Positions 4,747-5,263 of a DNA stretch of 5,263 nt are shown in pieces; position 1 is the stretch's first letter, and each line of letters begins with the position of its first letter. The position numbers and the translations under genes were made by a program. This DNA is from Deltaproteobacteria bacterium (GTDB lineage: Bacteria; Chloroflexota; Dehalococcoidia; Dehalococcoidales; BS750m-G39). Where the stretch lies: positions 1 to 5,263 of the forward strand of contig JABMRW010000033.1 in assembly GCA_013202445.1 (NCBI GenBank), given 5' to 3'. The notes below the pieces were generated by a model that was not told the origin of the DNA, searched no databases, and saw only the letters and a list, made by a program, of their open reading frames with translations.

Positions 4747-5263
4747 CCCTTAAACAGGCTCTCAGCCGCGCCCGGGACGTTCTCGTTGAGAACAATGTTG
4801 AGGATGCCCCTTTAGAGGGCGAGCTGCTGCTGCGGCATACCCTTAAAATAGACCGGATCCAGCTTTATATTGACCTGGAAAAAGAGCTAACCCCCAAACA
4901 GGAGCAGACCTTCCGGCGTTTGCTGGAGCGCCGCTTAAACGGCGAGCCTGCTGCCTATATCACCGGCCGCCGCGAGTTCTACGGGCTTGACTTTAATGTC
5001 AGCCCCGCCGTCCTCATCCCCCGCCCGGAGAGCGAGCTGCTGGTGGAGACAGCCCTGTCTATAGCTAAAAGCCGTCCCTTATCTATAATAGCTGACATCG
5101 GCACCGGCAGCGGGGCGATTGCTATCAGCCTGGCAGTTAGTTTGCCGCAGGTTGTGATTTATGCCACCGATATATCCGCCGCCGCCCTTAAAGTAGCCCG
5201 GCTTAACTGCCGTAAACACGGCGTTTCCGATAGAGTCCGCCTTTTAGAGGGCAACCTGCTTGA
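4743..5263 (+). CDS. prmC: Release factor glutamine methyltransferase PrmC (HemK), 3' partial
   Basis: The gene begins at TTG 4743, sharing TTGA with the prfA stop (4-base overlap), and runs off the window after 173 residues of a usual 275-290. PrmC transfers a methyl group from S-adenosylmethionine to the GGQ glutamine of release factors, raising termination efficiency. The N-terminal helical substrate-binding domain (about 1-85) includes RRLNGEPAAYITGRREFYGL. The family signature IPRPESE (92-98) follows; most members have IPRPDTE or IPRPETE. The SAM-binding motif DIGTGSGAIAISLA spans 118-131, and the next strand carries ATDIS (141-145) with the acidic residue expected to contact the SAM ribose. 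The catalytic NPPY motif lies beyond the window. The start fits the usual N-terminus (LKQALSRARDVL). Order prfA-prmC is the common bacterial arrangement. Confidence 0.95.
   Translation, partial: MTLKQALSRARDVLVENNVEDAPLEGELLLRHTLKIDRIQLYIDLEKELTPKQEQTFRRLLERRLNGEPAAYITGRREFYGLDFNVSPAVLIPRPESELLVETALSIAKSRPLSIIADIGTGSGAIAISLAVSLPQVVIYATDISAAALKVARLNCRKHGVSDRVRLLEGNLL

Overview
The window looks like chromosomal DNA of an anaerobic bacterium, plausibly a Dehalococcoidia-type Chloroflexota. That guess rests on a tungsten/molybdenum aldehyde:ferredoxin oxidoreductase (AOR) homologue beside a prfA-prmC translation-termination pair, plus the general look of the proteins. It is an inference; no rRNA or other phylogenetic marker is present.

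Left part (1-1708, + strand): a 5'-truncated AOR-family gene. The reading frame is open to the window edge and homology runs through it, so the true start lies upstream. Positions 1709-2169 hold no gene, but the stretch is not empty. It contains a long-range hairpin just after the AOR stop, a 31-base fragment matching the 3' end of a tRNA-Asn gene including its CCA (a probable integration scar), a plus-strand terminator-like hairpin, a C/T-rich tract with another strong hairpin, and a minus-strand terminator followed directly by a perfect G-quadruplex motif.

Middle part (2170-3559, - strand): a two-gene operon, visibly more AT-rich than prfA-prmC. The upstream gene encodes a three-helix membrane protein with a roughly 145-residue domain predicted to be cytoplasmic. 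The downstream gene encodes a zinc-ribbon protein with a C-terminal DUF4145-like helical domain. The operon has its own sigma-70-type promoter (TTGACA-17-TAGTAT) and its own terminator. It lies between the tRNA scar and a housekeeping operon, so it is the best candidate here for an acquired, uncharacterised system, possibly defence-related.

Right part (3627-5263, + strand): a near-consensus extended -10 promoter, then prfA (release factor 1, complete) and prmC (release-factor glutamine methyltransferase, cut by the window end). The two are translationally coupled through a TTGA stop/start overlap; PrmC methylates the GGQ glutamine of the RF1 encoded just upstream. The prfA promoter and the minus-strand operon promoter are divergent, with -35 boxes only 13 bp apart, and the prfA promoter is threaded by four CCCCGT direct repeats.
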